NCBI GenBank assembly: GCA_016215085.1
Contig: JACRMD010000245.1
Location: forward strand, 1-14,279
Direction of reading: 5' to 3'
DNA: 14,279 nt
DNA from: Solirubrobacterales bacterium
GTDB lineage: Bacteria > Actinomycetota > Thermoleophilia > Solirubrobacterales > Solirubrobacteraceae
Both the position numbers and the translations under genes were made by a program. The notes under the pieces are model-generated. The model saw nothing but the letters and a program-made list of their open reading frames with translations, had not been told where the DNA came from and did no database searches. How positions within the stretch are numbered: position 1 is the stretch's first letter; every line of letters begins with the position of its first letter. Positions 12,984 through 14,279 of this stretch are shown here, piece after piece.

Positions 12984-14279
12984 CGCGGCGCCGGAGCCGG
13001 TCGCCCGCCGCGACGAGCCCGACGGCGGCCAGCAGGATGACGAAGGGGTCGAGCGCGGTGCGGTAGCGCGGCGTCTCGACGGCCAGGAGGACGACGCTCA
13101 GGTACAGCAGCGCCGGCACGGCCCACAGCCAGGCCGGGGCGCGCCGCGCCGGCCGCGCGGCGGCGCCGACGAGCGCCAGCGCCGCGACGACCCAGAAGCA
13201 CGTCACCGCGCGGTCGGCCCACGCGCGGTCGATGGTGATCGTCGCGGCCGTGGCCCGGGAGCGCTCGCGGCCGGCGAGGTCGGCCATGCGCCGCGTGTTC
13301 CACCACCACACCTCCGCGACGTAGAGCGGGTGGTCGGCGATGTAGCGCCAGGCCGTCGCGCGCAGCCGCCGGTCGAGCACCGCCTCGGGCGTGGTCCGGC
13401 GCTGCGCCCAGAAGTCCGCGTACTCGGGCACGTGGCGGATGGAGCGCCAGGCGCCGGGGTTGACCGGGTCGGTCCGCGCCTGGTCGTTGTAGGTGCCGGC
13501 GAGCGCGGAGCCGACCTGCGTGGTGAAGGGCACGAAGGCGTGCAGCTGCGAGGCGTTGCGCACCGTCCACGGGACGAGCAGGACGAGCGCCGTGGCGAGC
13601 AGCGCCAGCGGCGGCCCGAGCGCGCGGCGCGACCAGCGCGGCCGGGCGTCCCAGGCGGCGATCGCCAGGGGGACGAGCAGGATCGCGGCGTTGGCGCGGG
13701 TCAGCATCGCCAGGCCGGCCATCGCACCGGCCGCCACCGCGTAGGCGTAGCGCCGCCGGGTCGAGCGCCGGTGCTCGACCGCCAGGACGAGCGCCCCGAG
13801 GACGAGCGCGGTGAACAGCAGCTCGGACATCACCGAGCCGCCGACGACGATCAATGGGACGTAGACGGCGGCGATCGCCATCGCCACGAGCGCCACCCGC
13901 CGCCGCCAGAGCTGGGCCGCGAGCAGGCCGATGAGGGCGACCACGAGCGTGCCGACGACGACGTTGGCCTTGCGCGCCGCCTCGACGCGCTCCTGGGCGG
14001 GCGCGTGCTCGACGCCGGCCAGCCGGTAGACGCCCGCGAGGAAGTAGGGGTAGCCCGGCGGCCGGAAGGCCGTGGGGCGACCGTAGGCGACCCTGCGCGA
14101 GTAGCCCTCGCCGCGCGCCAGCGACAGCGCGTGCTGGTCGTAGTCGCGCTGGTCGTGGCGCAGCTCGTAGCCCGGCGGCGGCGCGGCGTAGAGCCCGCGC
14201 GCGACCACGGCCAGGCCGAGCACCAGGACGACGGCGAGCGCGTACCAGCCGTCGCGGCGCCGCCATGCGGCCCCGGAGC
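12973..14279 (-). CDS. GT-C membrane glycosyltransferase (PMT/ArnT-like), 5' end missing
   Basis: The reading frame stays open to the right window edge, so the true start is probably outside; the in-frame GTG at 14223 would cut into the first membrane segment (WYALAVVLVLGLAVVARGLYA) and is not accepted. About 435 codons are visible. The first periplasmic loop has HDQRDYDQHALSLARGEGYS followed by FRPPGYPYFLAGVYRL, matching the acidic catalytic loop and RPPGYP motif of the PMT_2/GT39 group of lipid-linked sugar transferases. Roughly nine further hydrophobic segments follow, for example VVVGTLVVALIGLLAAQLW, LLFTALVLGALVLAVE and LGPPLALLATALVLLVPW. A large loop (FVPFTTQVGSALAGTYNDQ onward) precedes the last segments, ending LDPFVILLAAVGLVAAGD. 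It probably transfers a sugar from a polyprenyl-phosphate donor outside the membrane; the acceptor is unknown. Confidence 0.85.
   Translation of the reverse strand, partial: SGAAWRRRDGWYALAVVLVLGLAVVARGLYAAPPPGYELRHDQRDYDQHALSLARGEGYSRRVAYGRPTAFRPPGYPYFLAGVYRLAGVEHAPAQERVEAARKANVVVGTLVVALIGLLAAQLWRRRVALVAMAIAAVYVPLIVVGGSVMSELLFTALVLGALVLAVEHRRSTRRRYAYAVAAGAMAGLAMLTRANAAILLVPLAIAAWDARPRWSRRALGPPLALLATALVLLVPWTVRNASQLHAFVPFTTQVGSALAGTYNDQARTDPVNPGAWRSIRHVPEYADFWAQRRTTPEAVLDRRLRATAWRYIADHPLYVAEVWWWNTRRMADLAGRERSRATAATITIDRAWADRAVTCFWVVAALALVGAAARPARRAPAWLWAVPALLYLSVVLLAVETPRYRTALDPFVILLAAVGLVAAGDRLRRRATT

Noticed and set aside
12788..14266. A 492-codon minus-strand frame starting with an ATG at 14266
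   Set aside because: It is out of frame with the glycosyltransferase; its Arg/Ala/Gly-rich translation lacks the membrane segments and RPPGYP motif seen in the accepted frame.

Overview
The window is very GC-rich chromosomal DNA with tightly packed genes and short intergenic gaps. A CSLREA/choice-of-anchor-Q secreted protein, an LVIVD-repeat secreted protein, a DUF5317 membrane protein, a CGNR/ABATE regulator and a one-chain biotin carboxylase–BCCP subunit together point to Actinomycetota. The class Thermoleophilia (Solirubrobacterales) is the best guess. This is inferred from gene families; no rRNA or other taxonomic marker is present. I see no tRNA, rRNA, CRISPR array, insertion sequence or phage gene.

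Left part (1-3864). A partial secreted protein runs off the left edge on the minus strand. Diverging from it is a secreted beta-helix protein (CSLREA domain, choice-of-anchor Q motif, Gly/Pro-rich linker, C-terminal beta module), followed 15 nt later by an AspT-type transporter with two TrkA-C domains.

Middle part (3869-7655, minus strand). Read leftward, this is a compact cluster: CGNR zinc-finger regulator, VOC (glyoxalase-fold) protein, split-barrel flavin-type protein, then the biotin carboxylase/BCCP subunit of an acyl-CoA carboxylase. Between regulator and VOC gene lies a symmetric array of four ACCGGT half-sites. Its central 18-bp perfect palindrome fills the spacer of a TTGACA/TAAGCT promoter, which looks like a classic operator.

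Right part (7711-14279). A secreted LVIVD-repeat protein with a lysine/arginine-rich insert is convergent with a minus-strand group: two tiny ORFs with related C-termini ending GxKW, a membrane GGDEF-EAL cyclic-di-GMP enzyme with intact catalytic motifs, and a DUF5317 protein translationally coupled to it (TGATG). Two perfect hairpins in this group, one before the first tiny ORF and one before the GGDEF-EAL gene, display the same hexaloop, ACGGAC in the transcript. That loop fits the CsrA/Rsm ANGGAN rule and is the most unusual signal here, although its meaning is an inference. A divergent SpoIIAA-like gene and the 3' part of a GT-C membrane glycosyltransferase end the window.
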